Of a DNA stretch of 28,867 nt, positions 7,060-12,550 are shown in pieces. Position numbers and translations under genes: made by a program. Positions within the stretch are counted from its first letter, which is position 1; every line of letters starts with the position of its first letter. The notes under the pieces are model-generated. The model did not search any database. It was given only the letters and a program-made list of their open reading frames with translations, and was not told where the DNA came from. The stretch lies in the IMG/VR virus record IMGVR_UViG_3300021963_000509, positions 1-28,867 of that record; one strand, given 5' to 3'. Source of the stretch: a virus.

Positions 7060-7200
7060 TCAGCCCCTGCGGTTGTTGCCGTAGTAATCCGCGAAACGCT
7101 GATTCTCATATTCAGAGTCAGCCTTCTCCCGCTCATAGACGTCGTACTCGTAGTCCGGCTTGTCTTTGTTGATAGGTGTATCGTTGGTTGGTTCGCTCAT
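7060..7200 (-). CDS. Small acidic, Tyr-rich hypothetical protein, 46 aa
   Basis: A 46-residue ORF starting MSEPTNDTPINKDKPDYEY, very rich in Tyr, Asp, Glu and Asn. It is probably disordered or DNA-mimic-like in charge. A GGAGAAAAA ribosome site precedes the ATG, which overlaps the TGA of the upstream nuclease gene (ATGA at 7197-7200). The stop lies two bases before the next gene. The good ribosome site and coupled junction support it. No function is recognised. Confidence 0.55.
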   Translation of the reverse strand: MSEPTNDTPINKDKPDYEYDVYEREKADSEYENQRFADYYGNNRRG

Positions 7201-7529
7201 TTTTTCTCCTTCATCGAAAGGCGGAATGACTTGGCAGTCATCCCCACTGCTTCAGCCGTCAGGCACTTAGTTGTGAAGCGCCAGATGCGCCAGCCCAGGT
7301 CGGCTGCTGCACGATACTTTTCGCAATCTTTCACCATCCCCATCCCTCGCCCGTGACGGCCTCCAAACGGTAGGAACGCACCACCGTCCAGCTCGATCGC
7401 ACAGCGGGCAGATTTGCAGGCAAAGTCGAAACGCCATTTGCGGGTTGGGTGAAACGTGTGCTCGGCGACTAGCTCCGGGCCGCCAGCCACAGTCCAAAGC
7501 ACGATAAACTTTTTTGCCAGTGCGCTCAC
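7197..7529 (-). CDS. Vsr/DUF559-like nuclease
   Basis: A 110-residue protein of the small very-short-patch-repair-like nuclease group (DUF559 type). It has RKWRFDFAC with Asp35, the second motif CAIELDGGAF with Glu46 and Asp48, and the typical KDCEKYRAAADLGWRIWRF C-terminal helix and strand. Phages often carry such proteins near replication genes, and a role in nicking or resolving DNA junctions is plausible. It begins with GTG in a GTGA overlap with the upstream gene. It is the third nuclease of PD-(D/E)XK type in this early region. Confidence 0.65.
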   Translation of the reverse strand: MSALAKKFIVLWTVAGGPELVAEHTFHPTRKWRFDFACKSARCAIELDGGAFLPFGGRHGRGMGMVKDCEKYRAAADLGWRIWRFTTKCLTAEAVGMTAKSFRLSMKEKK

Positions 7530-7789
7530 GATTGCGCCCTCTTAAGCAGGCTTGCGACCACCTCTTGAATGCCGTCTAGGTCATTACGCAGCTTGCGGTA
7601 CTTGGTTTGCAGATCGATCAGAGCCGTCGTCTGGGATAGCTGAGCCGATCCGTACGATTGCGAGACGGAGATAGGCAGAATGCCCTCTGCTTCCAAATCG
7701 CGAACAGTAGCCGCAGGCGGATAGAACGCCCCGGCCACGCCGCCTTGGCTTTTAGGTGCGGGGGCACCGTTGTCCTTGGCGTAAATCAT
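7526..7789 (-). CDS. Hypothetical protein with C-terminal coiled coil
   Basis: An 87-residue protein. The first half is extended and Gly/Pro/Ala-rich, and the second half (about 50-85) is a heptad-type helix (LIDLQTKYRKLRNDLDGIQEVV) that should oligomerise. No known family is recognised. The ATG has a GGAGGG ribosome site within the upstream gene end, and the stop overlaps the Vsr-like nuclease start. Confidence 0.55.
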   Translation of the reverse strand: MIYAKDNGAPAPKSQGGVAGAFYPPAATVRDLEAEGILPISVSQSYGSAQLSQTTALIDLQTKYRKLRNDLDGIQEVVASLLKRAQS

Positions 7790-7947
7790 CTGCCCTCCCT
7801 AAAGAATCGACGCACCTGATCGACTACCCACCCAAACACTAGTACGGCCACGGTTAGCCCGGCAATTCCAGAGCCTACGAACAACGCCCAGCCAGTAATC
7901 AGCATGGATACCTGGGCGAGATCCCTCATGACTTCCCACGAGATCAT
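7786..7947 (-). CDS. Small membrane protein, 53 aa
   Basis: A 53-residue protein starting MISWEVMRDLAQVSML, with a strong hydrophobic segment of about 25 residues (ITGWALFVGSGIAGLTVAVLVF) and a basic end QVRRFFREGR. It is probably a single-span inner-membrane protein with a cytoplasmic C-terminus. An upstream in-frame ATG exists at 7974. The inner one is chosen because it forms an ATGA overlap with the stop of the preceding gene at 7944-7947. It could be a superinfection or membrane-anchoring factor; nothing specific is visible. Confidence 0.55.
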   Translation of the reverse strand: MISWEVMRDLAQVSMLITGWALFVGSGIAGLTVAVLVFGWVVDQVRRFFREGR

Positions 7948-8201
7948 TTGCTGGCCTCGTGTTGCTGTGCCCACATACGGAACACGGCGGGGTTAGGGTG
8001 ATAAATAAACGCTTCGGCGGTCAAATCGTACCCGCCGCGCGAATTTAAATTAAGTTGCTGGTAGTGCGCCCTTTTAGGCTCAGTAATTACCGCCGTGTTA
8101 CCGTTTCGGCGTAAGTCGTTGTAGTGATAAGACTCGGACGGGGTGGGATTTGAACCCACGGTTCTATCTCCTTCTTTGTTTTGATTGATTATGCTTTGCA
8201 T
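7944..8201 (-). CDS. Hypothetical protein whose N-terminus reads through the att site
   Basis: An open frame of 85 codons. Residues about 26-85 (YHYNDLRRNGNTAV ... FRMWAQQHEASK) look like real protein, with a possible small beta structure. Residues 13-24 (RTVGSNPTPSES) are simply the translation of the tRNA-like att sequence, a well-known false-protein signature. No good ribosome site precedes the ATG at 8201, and there is no internal ATG before residue 75. The true start is therefore uncertain. The gene may use a non-ATG start after the att core, or recombination may change its 5' end on integration. Function unknown. Confidence 0.4.
   Translation of the reverse strand: MQSIINQNKEGDRTVGSNPTPSESYHYNDLRRNGNTAVITEPKRAHYQQLNLNSRGGYDLTAEAFIYHPNPAVFRMWAQQHEASK
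8135..8159 (-). other. tRNA 3'-end-like attachment core (candidate attP)
   Basis: Read on the minus strand this is the T arm and 3' acceptor strand of a tRNA. A 5-bp T stem GTGGG/CCCAC encloses the invariant loop TTCAAAT, and it is followed by acceptor bases CCCGTCC and discriminator G. No D arm, anticodon or 5' acceptor strand accompanies it, so it is not a full tRNA gene. It lies about 90 bp before the integrase start. Tyrosine integrases commonly use tRNA 3' ends as attB and carry the same sequence as attP. No second copy is visible in the window. Confidence 0.8.
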
Positions 8202-8236
8202 GGTTGCTGTGTTTTGTTGCGTTAAACTGAGTAAAT

Positions 8237-8250
8237 GTTACCTTTGTAAC
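8237..8250 (+). promoter_or_regulatory. Inverted repeat immediately before the integrase start
   Basis: GTTAC and GTAAC flank a 4-base CTTT spacer and end one base before the integrase ATG. No AGGAGG-like site is present there. The repeat could be an operator or a small RNA stem that limits integrase translation. The short length makes this tentative. Confidence 0.35.
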
Positions 8251-8251
8251 T

Positions 8252-9349
8252 ATGGCCTATTCCTACATTAAGAAAGGCAATCCGTGGTTCTACATTCGTT
8301 TCAAAGATCCCACCGGCAAGTGGCGCACGAAAAGCACCCGCTACCGAATCGACAATACGCTGCATCGCGCCAAGGCAACGGCCGAGGCCGCCAGAATTGG
8401 AGTGAACGAAAAGCGAACGGACAACGGCCACGACTGGGTTGATGATTTGATCGAGAATCACCCCGTTTCCCCTCTGACAAAAGTGTATTACAGGAATTGC
8501 TGGCGTCATCTTGCTCGTTTTATTAGTGAGAAAAAAATAACTCTGCAAGCGTTTTCCGCATCCGATTGTGAAATTTATTTGAAGTGGCGTCAGAGCCTCC
8601 CACGTACTTCTGGCGGCAAGGCGGGCAGGAACCAAGCCTGCCAAGATCTGAAGATTCTTAAATGGATTCACCGCCAAGGCCGACTGCTTGGAAAGATGGA
8701 TTCTGTCGCGCTTCTGGATTACCGAATTAAAAGGGGGCAAATCAACCGCGTTAAACCTGTCTTTTCGGACAATGAAATTAAAATTACCCGGAAAGCCTTG
8801 GCCGTGGAAGGCGTGCCCGAATGGATGCGAATTAGCTTCGAGATCGCCCTGGCTACTGGGTGCAGATTGCGAGAGACGCAGATCCCGCTTGATTGCGTGG
8901 ACTTGAAAAACCGCGTGCTGACTTTCCCGACCCCTAAGGGTGGCGCTGGCAAATCGTTTAGTATCCCCATCCCGGCCGCTATCGAACCCATGCTGGCCAA
9001 GATGAAGGCCGAGGGCCGCGAGGTCACTTGTATCGTGCCCCGCACGCGAGCCTCGCTTTGCTGGCGTCGCCTGCTGGATATTTGCGGGCTTAAACGTCAC
9101 TGCTTCCATTCCCTTCGGGTAACCCGAGTGACGAGACTGCGGCTTTCAGGCTGTTCTCAATCTGTCGCCATGAGACTCGTGAATCACTCTTCGACGTTAG
9201 TTCACGAGCTTTACCAGCGGCACTGCGTGGACGACTTGCGCGATGCAGTGAACTTAGGCCAGTCTGCATTAGCCTCCACCGATCAAAATCCGACGGGATT
9301 ACCTTACCCGCGAGCAGCGGGAATCCCGGCAGTGCCTTCATTTGCTTGA
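8252..9349 (+). CDS. int: Tyrosine recombinase (phage integrase)
   Basis: A 365-residue tyrosine recombinase that should integrate and excise the phage at a host tRNA gene. The N-terminus (about 1-40) is an arm-binding-type segment (KKGNPWFYIRFKDPTGKWRT). Residues about 60-145 are the core-binding SAM-like domain. The catalytic domain shows Arg205 in ATGCRLRE, Lys229 in TPKGG, His286-x-x-Arg289 in HSLR, His312 in LVNHSS, and the nucleophile Tyr321 in ELYQRH. All expected residues are present. It is the only large plus-strand gene. The last 40 or so residues extend beyond the domain and are encoded opposite an excisionase-like gene, so the C-terminal tail is poorly constrained. The att-like tRNA end lies just upstream. 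Confidence 0.93.
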   Translation: MAYSYIKKGNPWFYIRFKDPTGKWRTKSTRYRIDNTLHRAKATAEAARIGVNEKRTDNGHDWVDDLIENHPVSPLTKVYYRNCWRHLARFISEKKITLQAFSASDCEIYLKWRQSLPRTSGGKAGRNQACQDLKILKWIHRQGRLLGKMDSVALLDYRIKRGQINRVKPVFSDNEIKITRKALAVEGVPEWMRISFEIALATGCRLRETQIPLDCVDLKNRVLTFPTPKGGAGKSFSIPIPAAIEPMLAKMKAEGREVTCIVPRTRASLCWRRLLDICGLKRHCFHSLRVTRVTRLRLSGCSQSVAMRLVNHSSTLVHELYQRHCVDDLRDAVNLGQSALASTDQNPTGLPYPRAAGIPAVPSFA

Positions 9350-9455
9350 TCCGCACGTAGCCGAGACCGTAGGCCGCACCTAATTGGCGAAGGGAAAGAG
9401 CTCGATCCTGCTTGCGCAGATTCATGGCAGTATCGTTGAGACGCCCCGAGCTCAT
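9090..9455 (-). CDS. Excisionase-like HTH protein, antisense to integrase 3' end
   Basis: A 121-residue frame whose residues about 18-70 match small MerR/Xis-type excisionases: a helix-turn-helix LSLRQLGAAYGLGYVRIKQM, then the wing and strand pattern FPLLAGKVIPSDFDRW. Such proteins bend attachment-site DNA and direct excision. An alternative start is the ATG at residue 11. Neither start has a clear ribosome site. Residues after about 70 run antisense to the catalytic part of the integrase gene for 260 bp. That stretch may be genuinely coding or merely open. The HTH part itself is convincing. It lies downstream of a ribbon-helix-helix gene on the same strand, so both may share one transcript. 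Confidence 0.6.
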   Translation of the reverse strand: MSSGRLNDTAMNLRKQDRALSLRQLGAAYGLGYVRIKQMKALPGFPLLAGKVIPSDFDRWRLMQTGLSSLHRASRPRSAAGKARELTSKSDSRVSWRQIENSLKAAVSSLGLPEGNGSSDV

Positions 9456-9461
9456 GAAGAT

Positions 9462-9623
9462 CTAGCTTTGCTCTCCCGATGCCTTTGCAAGCAGTTGAGT
9501 GATGAGCTGGGAAAGCGAAATACGACGGGCAGCGGCTAATTTTTGAGATGCTTTTTTCACAGCAACGGGCAGAACGATGTTGGTCTTTTCCGCTTTTAAA
9601 CCGCTGAGTGGACGACGAGGCAT
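9462..9623 (-). CDS. Ribbon-helix-helix DNA-binding protein (minus member of divergent pair)
   Basis: A 53-residue protein with a ribbon-helix-helix (Arc/MetJ-like) pattern: a beta strand KTNIVLPVAV, helix A (KKASQKLAAARR), and the turn and helix B ISLSQLITQLLAKAS. Such proteins bind operators as dimers of strands. Its sequence is clearly related to the protein at 9729-9872 (shared KTN, P, V-K, LA, SLS, IT and LL positions with one gap). It is read away from it across a 105-bp gap that carries GCGTAT/ATACGC repeats. Only a weak AAAGG ribosome site precedes the ATG. It is likely a regulator of lysogeny and of the excisionase gene immediately downstream. Confidence 0.7.
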   Translation of the reverse strand: MPRRPLSGLKAEKTNIVLPVAVKKASQKLAAARRISLSQLITQLLAKASGEQS

Positions 9624-9693
9624 ACGCCTTTGCTACGCACACACGGCGTATTAGCAACACATTTCTTTTTGGCATTAACTTTTCTTTTTAAAC

Positions 9694-9721
9694 TTGAATG
9701 CGTATTTATTGCGCATACAAT
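9694..9721 (+). promoter_or_regulatory. Sigma-70-type promoter with embedded operator
   Basis: TTGAAT (9694-9699) and TACAAT (9716-9721) are separated by 16 bp and look like -35 and -10 boxes. Transcription should begin near 9728, at the ATG of the plus-strand gene (9729), which has no ribosome site. The mRNA would be nearly leaderless. An inverted repeat ATGCG/CGCAT (9698-9702 and 9712-9716) fills the spacer. GCGTAT or its inverse recurs at 9622, 9646 and 9700. A protein bound there would block RNA polymerase. Confidence 0.55.
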
Positions 9722-9728
9722 CCTCCCT

Positions 9729-9872
9729 ATGAAAAAGGCGAAAACGAACCTTACGATCGACCCAAAAGTTAAGCGCAATGGTGAGCGTCTTGCCAAAAAG
9801 AACGGATTATCCCTTTCGGCATATATCACCACCCTGCTCGTCAAAGAGCTGGCCAAAGAAAATAGACGCTAG
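9729..9872 (+). CDS. Ribbon-helix-helix DNA-binding protein (plus member of divergent pair)
   Basis: A 47-residue protein: strand KTNLTIDPKV, helix A KRNGERLAKKNG, turn and helix B LSLSAYITTLLVKELAKE. This is a ribbon-helix-helix fold of minimal size. A longer in-frame start at 9630 is rejected, because its extra 33 residues are hydrophobic nonsense covering the promoter region. The ATG lies 7 bases after a good -10 box and lacks a Shine-Dalgarno sequence, implying a leaderless message. It is paralogous to the divergent protein at 9462-9623. Together they resemble a two-repressor genetic switch. The gene ends tail-to-tail (4-bp overlap) with the winged-helix gene on the minus strand. Confidence 0.7.
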   Translation: MKKAKTNLTIDPKVKRNGERLAKKNGLSLSAYITTLLVKELAKENRR

Positions 9873-10168
9873 TTTTTGGGCGATTTGCCTGGAATCAGGC
9901 GGTAGTGGGGTATTTTCCTGCAATGGCCTAAAAACTTCTTTCCCTTTGAATCAACGTGAGGCAATCGAACCACATAACTTTTTTTCTCAGCTCTGCCGTC
10001 TTTAACGAGATGCGCCAAAAGTTTATTGGCATAATTTGCCGACTTACCCCAAAGCTCGGCGATCTGGTTTTTAGTTAGCCAGCCATCGGGTACTACCTCC
10101 TGCCGGTACCCAGCGACATACTCAGTCAGGACGGTTGCCCAATCCGACTTTACACCGGGTATCGCCAT
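9869..10168 (-). CDS. Winged-helix DNA-binding protein
   Basis: A 99-residue protein with a winged-helix-like core: WLTKNQIAELWGKSANYANKLLAHLVKDGRAEKK, then a wing with SYVVRLPHVD and a basic end. The longer in-frame start at 10204 is rejected because an excellent AGGAGG sits 4 bases before the ATG at 10168. It overlaps the end of the phosphoesterase gene by 19 bases. It is probably a transcriptional regulator or DNA-binding accessory. As the last gene of the late operon before the lysogeny region, it could link late expression to the switch. Confidence 0.6.
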   Translation of the reverse strand: MAIPGVKSDWATVLTEYVAGYRQEVVPDGWLTKNQIAELWGKSANYANKLLAHLVKDGRAEKKSYVVRLPHVDSKGKKFLGHCRKIPHYRLIPGKSPKN

Positions 10169-10893
10169 ACGCCTCCTATGGGTGAAAGCACGTTCACCGT
10201 GCATCCCTGCCCGCCTTCTACGTACTCACCCCAGGCAACGCCGTGCTGCCATCTAGTAACGGATCGCTGGCGCCGGGCGTAGTGCATGCTGGGAATATCT
10301 GCTAGGCAGCCGATCGACCAGCCCACGGGTGCGCCGATGCTACGGCCTGCGATCCTATCCACCCGGTGCAAGTGGCCCATGACGACAGGCTTTCTGACCA
10401 TCTCTACGTGGTCGCGCACGGCTGATTCTGAAAACATAAACCCGTGGCCGAATGCCGTCCCGCCCAGATCACGCCAGCCTTTCTCAATATCATAAGGCAC
10501 ATACTGAGCCTTTAGATCCTTGCACATGTTATATATCTCGGACTTTGCAGACGTACAGCAATGGGCCACAATCGCGCTAGGCGAGTATTGTAAGGCGGTT
10601 AGGCGGTGCTCATGGTTTCCCTCAAATACGATCTGTGGAGCCAGTTCTCGTAGAAAATTTAGCCCTGCGTCAAAGTCCTCACGTATGCTGGTCGATCGCT
10701 CTGGGCTGTCAGGATCTTTGCGGGCTGAACCCATTAACCCAGATAAATCCAGAAAATCACCCAAGTGCAAAATGGTGTCCGGCTGCCACCGCCTTTTCAT
10801 CTCGAGCGCACTTTTGCAGGCAGCCGCATTCGCCAGGTGACCGTGTGAGCAGCTGACCGCCAGCCACTTTTTCCATTTCCGAATTACCTTCAC
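10150..10893 (-). CDS. Calcineurin-like metallophosphoesterase
   Basis: A 247-residue protein of the calcineurin-like phosphoesterase superfamily. It keeps the GDFLD motif (Asp46, Asp49), GNHE (Asn93, His94, Glu95), FGHG (His150) and GHLHR (His174, His176). The first motif, normally D-x-H, reads C15-S-H17, so the first metal-binding Asp is replaced by Cys. The enzyme may bind its metals differently or prefer another metal. Substrates for phage members include phosphodiesters, nucleotides or nucleic acid ends. It begins with GTG in a GTGA overlap with the MazG-like gene, suggesting joint nucleotide metabolism. Confidence 0.75.
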   Translation of the reverse strand: MKVIRKWKKWLAVSCSHGHLANAAACKSALEMKRRWQPDTILHLGDFLDLSGLMGSARKDPDSPERSTSIREDFDAGLNFLRELAPQIVFEGNHEHRLTALQYSPSAIVAHCCTSAKSEIYNMCKDLKAQYVPYDIEKGWRDLGGTAFGHGFMFSESAVRDHVEMVRKPVVMGHLHRVDRIAGRSIGAPVGWSIGCLADIPSMHYARRQRSVTRWQHGVAWGEYVEGGQGCTVNVLSPIGGVWRYPV

Positions 10894-11204
10894 TTTTTGT
10901 CGACTGCGCTAGGGAATCCTTCGAGCACAGCGAGAATCTGACGGCAACTCTCCCTGCTAGACGACGCGGCCACGCTCTCGTCACTCGCCCCCAGCAAAGC
11001 CAGATCGGCAATTACCGAAAGCTGCATGCGTAAGGTGTGTAGATACGTGCATAGGTCTAGGCATTCCTCCCACGCATCTTTCCACACGGGCCTGCGCCAC
11101 AACGCTCCCCCGTGCTGGTCTTGGCCTTTGCGGTACTTGGCATCCACGTCCTTCACTAGATCCGACAAGATGCTGGCCAAGTGCTTCTCGTGTTCGGGGC
11201 TCAC
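10890..11204 (-). CDS. MazG-like all-alpha protein
   Basis: A 104-residue helical protein resembling small phage MazG-like nucleotide pyrophosphohydrolase proteins. After an N-terminal helix comes KYRKGQDQHGGALWRRP, then WEECLDLCTYLHTLR with the E-E-x-x-D metal-binding pattern of the all-alpha NTP pyrophosphatases. The second E-x-x-D motif is not obvious, so it may be reduced or act on another nucleotide. It is coupled with the endolysin gene upstream and the phosphoesterase downstream. A GTG start fits the GTGA junctions used by its neighbours. Confidence 0.5.
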   Translation of the reverse strand: MSPEHEKHLASILSDLVKDVDAKYRKGQDQHGGALWRRPVWKDAWEECLDLCTYLHTLRMQLSVIADLALLGASDESVAASSSRESCRQILAVLEGFPSAVDKK

Positions 11205-11719
11205 CGGCTACTCCACGGCCGGCTGCTAACTAAGCTAGTGGCCTTTGATTTTTGCGGTATGTCTTTAACCTTAACCTGTTCCACATGTTTGCGTGGAATG
11301 TCACGCCATGTCTTGTAAGCACTGGTCTGCAAATGGCCTGTCTCCCAGCTGATGCCGACTAGCCCAAAGCTCAGCCCTACGTGCTCGCCTAGGCGAAAAG
11401 CGGTTTCATCATCCCAATCCGCAACCCATAGATCCGCATTCTTTGCCGTTCTTTTTAGCGGCACCCAATCGAACGCGAGGCCGTAATTGTGATAACTTTC
11501 ACCTGGTCTAGCCTTGGTCACGATCTTGCCTTTGCTTGTCCTTCCTTTTTGATAAAGCGCCGACTGCTCCTCCATTGTGCGACGGCCGCAGTAGATCAGC
11601 GGCTCGATCCGGCTGGTGACCATTTCATTGACCCAGCCCCTAACCTGTTTTTGAAAGCCGACGTCTAGTGTACCGATCGCCCGCATAGTGCGGGAGCCGG
11701 CCTCAGTTAGTGTAGTCAC
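11201..11719 (-). CDS. Endolysin: M15-type L-alanyl-D-glutamate/D-Ala peptidase
   Basis: A 172-residue peptidase of the VanY/M15 zinc family that cuts peptide bridges of peptidoglycan and releases phage progeny. It has CGRRTMEEQSALYQKGRT near the start, the zinc motif SYHNYGLAFD (His77, Asp84), and WETGHLQ (Glu126 as base, His129 as third ligand). All catalytic residues are present. There is no signal peptide, so export depends on a holin. The C-terminal 40 residues are basic and not part of the fold. The GTG start overlaps the TGA of the lipoprotein gene (GTGA). The four genes before it are small membrane or lipoproteins typical of a lysis cassette. Confidence 0.85.
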   Translation of the reverse strand: MTTLTEAGSRTMRAIGTLDVGFQKQVRGWVNEMVTSRIEPLIYCGRRTMEEQSALYQKGRTSKGKIVTKARPGESYHNYGLAFDWVPLKRTAKNADLWVADWDDETAFRLGEHVGLSFGLVGISWETGHLQTSAYKTWRDIPRKHVEQVKVKDIPQKSKATSLVSSRPWSSR

Positions 11720-11964
11720 TGCCTCGCTCGCTCGCGTTGAGTTTCTGCCAAGCTGTCAGAAAGCGCTTTGAGCGATTCCGCAAATAAGTCTCGATAAGCC
11801 TGTGGGCATGGGGGATTGGTGCGTTCGGCCTTGTCCCACTGGTAGATAAAGTAGCTGATGCTGTCCGGGCTAGGCGGCGGGCCGTCCTGCGTTTGCGAGG
11901 TCGTGGCACAGCTGCACAGCGCTAGAGCGCTAATCAGTAGGAGGGCGTTTAGTCCACCAGGCAT
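11716..11964 (-). CDS. Small lipoprotein (o-spanin candidate)
   Basis: An 82-residue protein with a lipoprotein signal: hydrophobic LLLISALALCSC near the start, cleavage expected before one of the two Cys, then TTSQTQDGPPPSPDS. A Pro-rich linker and a charged helix follow. The ATG at 11964 has AAGGGA upstream; an in-frame start 15 codons earlier gives a worse signal. It lies directly before the endolysin. Its start is embedded in another frame of the 55-residue membrane gene, which recalls Rz/Rz1 spanin gene pairs. I therefore favour an outer-membrane spanin role, but the sequence is not diagnostic. Confidence 0.6.
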   Translation of the reverse strand: MPGGLNALLLISALALCSCATTSQTQDGPPPSPDSISYFIYQWDKAERTNPPCPQAYRDLFAESLKALSDSLAETQRERARQ

Positions 11965-12097
11965 TGATGTCCCTTTGTCTTTTCCTGCGTTCAAGCTCGA
12001 TCGCCTCAAAGTTGCGCTGAAGGGGCGATTTGCGTTTTAAGAACCAGAGCACGATCCCGATTATTCCGCCCAACGCCGTGAGGATGCCGGCGATCAT
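11930..12097 (-). CDS. Small membrane protein overlapping the lipoprotein gene (i-spanin candidate)
   Basis: A 55-residue ORF: one N-terminal membrane helix (IAGILTALGGIIGIVLWFL), then a basic, charged helix (QRNFEAIELERRKRQRD) and a Trp/Pro end. The 3' end overlaps the lipoprotein gene by 35 bases in another frame. The layout of an anchored protein with a helical tail overlapping a lipoprotein gene is that of i-spanin/o-spanin pairs. However, it is much shorter than classic Rz proteins, so the two might not span the periplasm. The ribosome site is weak. Confidence 0.5.
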   Translation of the reverse strand: MIAGILTALGGIIGIVLWFLKRKSPLQRNFEAIELERRKRQRDINAWWTKRPPTD

Positions 12098-12103
12098 GGG
12101 CGA

Positions 12104-12274
12104 CTATTTTCTCGATAGCCGCTGTAACACGTCGACCACGGCCTGCAACGCCTTCTCAGGCTGGTCGCCAGGGATAAAGGATGCGACTGCGATAACTGCC
12201 GTTAGGAGGGCGGTGATCGCTCCAAGCACGCCGAGCCAATCGACGCTTAGTAAGGTGGGGATGAGTTGTTCCAT
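12104..12274 (-). CDS. Holin-like small membrane protein, 56 aa
   Basis: A 56-residue ORF starting MEQLIPTLLSVDWLGVLG, with one long hydrophobic helix (about 13-34: VLGAITALLTAVIAVASFI) and an amphipathic basic C-terminus (LQAVVDVLQRLSRK). An AAGGG ribosome site lies 6 bases before the ATG. Size, single or split transmembrane segment and position upstream of an endolysin make it a holin candidate. It overlaps nothing, but it follows the XhlA-like gene closely. Confidence 0.55.
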   Translation of the reverse strand: MEQLIPTLLSVDWLGVLGAITALLTAVIAVASFIPGDQPEKALQAVVDVLQRLSRK

Positions 12275-12289
12275 GCCCTTGGCGGGGTG

Positions 12290-12550
12290 TCAAAGGCTGA
12301 TCCGGCGCTTAATCAGTTCCCAGATCGTGCTAAACACTGCTCCGGAGACTAACGCCACAAGCCACAGTTTCGTCTTAATCGTGTGGGCGTCGCGCTCCAT
12401 GTTCGTCAGGCGGCCGTGATACTCGCCTAGGCTGGCTTGGGAACGTTCGAGTAAATCTAAAATTACCGACTGGCGAGTCTCGATCCTTGCGATTGATTCC
12501 CGGACTAGACTTAACCGTTCCGCAAGCTCTGCGACTTGATCGGTGCTCAT
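12290..12550 (-). CDS. XhlA-like coiled coil with C-terminal membrane anchor
   Basis: An 86-residue protein. Residues about 5-58 form a coiled coil (VAELAERLSLVRESIARIETRQ and following heptads), and residues 62-80 are a hydrophobic anchor (LWLVALVSGAVFSTIW) with a basic RRISL end. This tail-anchored layout matches XhlA-type hemolysin/holin partners found in phage lysis cassettes. It is translationally coupled to the small gene upstream (ATGA at 12547-12550) and stands three genes before the endolysin. It probably controls pore formation with the 56-residue protein. Confidence 0.6.
   Translation of the reverse strand: MSTDQVAELAERLSLVRESIARIETRQSVILDLLERSQASLGEYHGRLTNMERDAHTIKTKLWLVALVSGAVFSTIWELIKRRISL

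Noticed and set aside
8135-8159. A complete tRNA gene
   Set aside because: Only the T arm and 3' acceptor strand are present; no anticodon or 5' half can be found.
8222-9109. 295-codon frame opposite the integrase
   Set aside because: It is antisense to a well-supported integrase and has no recognisable domains.
9304-9675. 123-codon minus-strand frame overlapping the RHH and excisionase genes
   Set aside because: Low-complexity Ser/Arg/Cys composition; two better frames (RHH and excisionase HTH) explain the region.
9630-9728. 33-residue N-terminal extension of the plus-strand RHH protein
   Set aside because: It covers the promoter and operator region, is hydrophobic nonsense, and would need an upstream start with no support.
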